From: Pseudomonadota bacterium
GTDB lineage: Bacteria > Pseudomonadota > Alphaproteobacteria > Sphingomonadales > Sphingomonadaceae
Length of the DNA: 64,000 nucleotides
Assembly (NCBI GenBank): GCA_023389105.1
Contig: JAEWEY010000005.1
Coordinates: 1 to 64,000 of the forward strand
Direction: 5' to 3'
Shown here: positions 62,192 to 64,000 of the stretch, one piece after another
Numbering within the stretch: the first letter of the stretch is position 1
Layout of the letters: each line of letters begins with the position of its first letter
Position numbers and translations under genes: made by a program
The notes under the pieces: generated by a model
What the model saw: the letters and a program-made list of their open reading frames with translations, nothing else
What the model was told of the DNA's origin: nothing
Database searches by the model: none

Positions 62192-63529
62192 TCATCCGTG
62201 TCTGCCGCGTGCTGCCAAGGCTCGCTCGCGGGCCGCCTGATGACCGATCAGCGGCTCGGGATAGCCGCACCGGTTCGGTGGGTCGTGGATTTCCTCGTCG
62301 GAGAGATGTTTCAGCTCGGGCACCCACTGCCGGATGTAAGCGGCGGCGTTGAATTTCGCAGACTGCGAGAGCGGCGCCATAACTCGGTTGAACGGCTGGC
62401 TGTCGGTGCCGGTCCCCGCGATCCACTGCCAGTTGAGACTGTTATTGCCGTAATCCGCGTCGACCAGCGTGTCCCAAAACCAGCGCTCGCCCCGGCGCCA
62501 GTCGATCAGCAGATGCTTCACCAGGAAGCTCGCGGTTAGCATGCGCACGCGGTTGTGCATCCATCCGAGCGCCCAAAGCTGCCGCATTCCTGCGTCGACG
62601 ATCGGATAGCCGGTCATGCCACGGGTCCATGCGAGGAAATCCGCATCGGCGTGTTTGCCCGAACGCCAGCGGATTGCCGCGTTCCGCTGACTGCGCGCCC
62701 CGACGTCAGGATCGGCCAGAACCGCGCTCCGCGCGAAGTCGCGCCATGCCAGTTCTTTCAGGAATTTCTCGCCGCCCGCGTCGCGCAGCGAATGATAAAT
62801 GCGTCTCGGACTGATCTCGCCGAAGTGCAGGTGAGGGGACAGCATCGACGTGCCGTCTTCCGACGGAAGGTCGCGCGCCTTGGCATAATTTCCGACCGCA
62901 TCCTCGAAGCGTTCGAGCCGCACCTGCGCGCCGTCCTCACCGGGCTCCCAGATCGAAAAGCCGGTCGCCCAGTCCGGTTTGGTCGGCAGCAATTGCCAAT
63001 CGGCGAGGTCATCGCTTTCCGGCAAGTGATCGGGGGCTAATATTGATTGCGGGGCGCTGACCGGGTCCGCGACGTCGAGGGCCGACAAGGCCCGGTAGAA
63101 CGGTCCATAGATTTTGAACGGCTGGCCAGATCCGGTTCGAACGGCATCCAGCGGGACGAGTGTGTCCCCGGAATGGAGCGCCAGTCGCTCGCCAAGCGCT
63201 TGTTCGGTCTCGCGCCACCAAGGCTCGTAATGCGCCGTCGCGTGCACTGTCGGGGCACCGAGTTCGTCGGCGACCTTGGCCACGATTTTCTTCGCCGATC
63301 CACGTCGAAGAAGTAGCCTGCCGCCGCGCCGTTCCAGCGATTCACGAAAGGCGACGAGACTGTGGTGGAGCCACCAGCGTTGCGCGCCACCAATGGCCCA
63401 GTCGCCGGGCGCTTCGTCATCGAGGACGTAGAGCGCCGCGAAAGGTCCAGCCGCCGCTGCAGCCGCGATGGCCGGCTGGTCGTCGAGCCTCAGGTCTTGT
63501 CGTAACCAGACGAGCGTTGGGGAAGTCAT
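62192..63529 (-). CDS. phrB: Deoxyribodipyrimidine photolyase
   Basis: Photolyase repairs cyclobutane pyrimidine dimers with blue light, using FAD and an antenna pigment. The 445 residues contain the N-terminal antenna domain (LVWLRQDLRLDDQPA) and the FAD domain with SPHLHFGEISPRR, WRDFARS, GMTGYPIVDAGMRQLWALGW (near 331-350), NRVRM and DADYGNNSLNWQWIAGTG. These are typical of class I CPD photolyases; a cryptochrome cannot be excluded. It lies downstream of a truncated HAD gene on the same strand, 42 bases away. Confidence 0.95.
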   Translation of the reverse strand: MTSPTLVWLRQDLRLDDQPAIAAAAAAGPFAALYVLDDEAPGDWAIGGAQRWWLHHSLVAFRESLERRGGRLLLRRGSAKKIVAKVADELGAPTVHATAHYEPWWRETEQALGERLALHSGDTLVPLDAVRTGSGQPFKIYGPFYRALSALDVADPVSAPQSILAPDHLPESDDLADWQLLPTKPDWATGFSIWEPGEDGAQVRLERFEDAVGNYAKARDLPSEDGTSMLSPHLHFGEISPRRIYHSLRDAGGEKFLKELAWRDFARSAVLADPDVGARSQRNAAIRWRSGKHADADFLAWTRGMTGYPIVDAGMRQLWALGWMHNRVRMLTASFLVKHLLIDWRRGERWFWDTLVDADYGNNSLNWQWIAGTGTDSQPFNRVMAPLSQSAKFNAAAYIRQWVPELKHLSDEEIHDPPNRCGYPEPLIGHQAARERALAARGRHG

Positions 63530-63571
63530 TCGCGACTAACGCCCGGGCGCTTGGGGGTGGCCACTAGGGCT

Positions 63572-64000
63572 TTAGCCCCAGTCTTCGATCGCCCAGCCCC
63601 GCTGCGTTGCCAGCCGCTTCAACTTGTCGTGGGGATTCACGGCGACCGGTTCGTCGGACCATTCGAACACTGGCGCGTCCGAGACGTGATCAGAATAGAA
63701 TCGCACATGCCCATGCGTCCCGGTCAGCCCCGAACGTTCGACCCAGTCGGCGACCATCCTGAGCTTCGCCGGCCCGTAGCAATTCTCGCCGTCGATCTTC
63801 GCGTGCACGCGCTCGTCGAGCCCGATGATCGATCCGGTGCCGATGACGTCGTCGAAGCCGAGCCGTTCGGCGATTTCGCGGGCGTAAAGCCGGTAGGATG
63901 CGGTCGCCATCACCACCCGCCGGCCCTCGGCCTTATCGCGAGCGATGGCCTTGCGGGCGCCGGGCCGGATGTTCGTCGCCAGCTGCCGTTCGGCGAAGCT
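63572..64000 (-). CDS. HAD-type phosphatase, 5' end outside the window
   Basis: The frame is open to the right edge, so only the last 142 codons are present. The retained part has motif II as VVMATAS, a loop with GTGSII, and the C-terminal HDKLKRLATQRGW. KIDGENCYGPAKLRM and HVRFYSDHVSDAPVFEW (motif IV aspartates) fit HAD subfamily IB, as in SerB-like phosphatases. The nucleophile DxDxT motif would be beyond the edge. phrB follows on the same strand. Confidence 0.85.
   Translation of the reverse strand, partial: SFAERQLATNIRPGARKAIARDKAEGRRVVMATASYRLYAREIAERLGFDDVIGTGSIIGLDERVHAKIDGENCYGPAKLRMVADWVERSGLTGTHGHVRFYSDHVSDAPVFEWSDEPVAVNPHDKLKRLATQRGWAIEDWG

Noticed and set aside
1..64000. CRISPR arrays, IS elements, prophage, rRNA
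   Set aside because: No spaced direct repeats, transposase, integrase, phage structural genes or rRNA signatures were seen.

Overview
The window is GC-rich, densely packed bacterial chromosome that fits an alphaproteobacterium of the order Sphingomonadales. Supporting signs are the alphaproteobacterial-type glutamate-cysteine ligase, the very large NAD-glutamate dehydrogenase, a DUF3035/BamF-like lipoprotein, an RHH_4-type regulator, a CtrA-like DNA-binding domain and a CrtZ/Y/I/B carotenoid cluster. The assignment rests on recognising families by eye, not on a database search. I found 61 protein genes I would defend, one doubtful small ORF and one tRNA. I saw no rRNA, CRISPR array, insertion sequence or prophage. 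No gene-free stretch exceeds about 230 bases. The largest gaps are 26764-26985, 31371-31589 and the tRNA-bearing 43685-43911.

Layout. 1-7279 (+): end of trpB, trpA, then the non-homologous end-joining pair ku-ligD and an exported Ntn-hydrolase acylase. 7276-10428 (-): proline iminopeptidase, gshA, rsmE. 10454-12724 (+): ubiA and a PmbA/TldE protein. 12721-14116 (-): a CoA-binding protein and the Fe-S carrier Mrp. 14187-22541 (+): hflK-hflC-htrA (membrane and periplasmic quality control), a HerA-like ATPase with a coupled exported protein, an NTF2-fold protein and an OPT transporter. 22542-24009 (-): a PanE-like reductase and queF; then sseA (+). 24897-31370 (-): a small unknown protein, a CtrA-like regulator without receiver, a BamF-like lipoprotein, lspA, ileS, ribF and a DUF2127 membrane protein; two copies of a paired-hairpin repeat flank ileS. 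31590-33564 (+): rpsM-rpsK-rpoA, ended by a terminator with no rplQ following.

33624-37406 is the least ordinary region. A heme-oxygenase-like diiron oxidase is translationally coupled to an NPPY-type methyltransferase. These diverge from a PurD-like ATP-grasp ligase whose end overlaps that of a SET-domain protein, followed by a 60-residue HTH protein. 37445-43684 is the isoprenoid/carotenoid block: crtZ and a fatty-acid-hydroxylase-type enzyme (+) face crtY-crtI-crtB (-), with ispH of the MEP pathway nearby. 43697-50834 holds tRNA-Thr(CGT), a PAS-like protein, the 1546-residue glutamate dehydrogenase and a RimK-like ATP-grasp enzyme. 50791-56548 (-) is a likely operon: acyl-CoA synthetase, a molybdopterin-type subunit lacking the family's catalytic Glu, hemH, phbB and a ribbon-helix-helix protein. 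56606-61100 (+): lgt-midA-GNAT-pgeF and a PLP gamma-synthase-type enzyme. 61135-64000 (-): an alpha/beta hydrolase, photolyase and a truncated HAD phosphatase.

Genes repeatedly overlap by ATGA, GTGA or TGATG, which indicates coupled operons. Several convergent pairs overlap at their 3' ends. The strongest candidates for something undescribed are the diiron oxidase-methyltransferase locus with its ATP-grasp and SET neighbours, the receiver-less CtrA-like regulator, and the Glu-less molybdopterin subunit.
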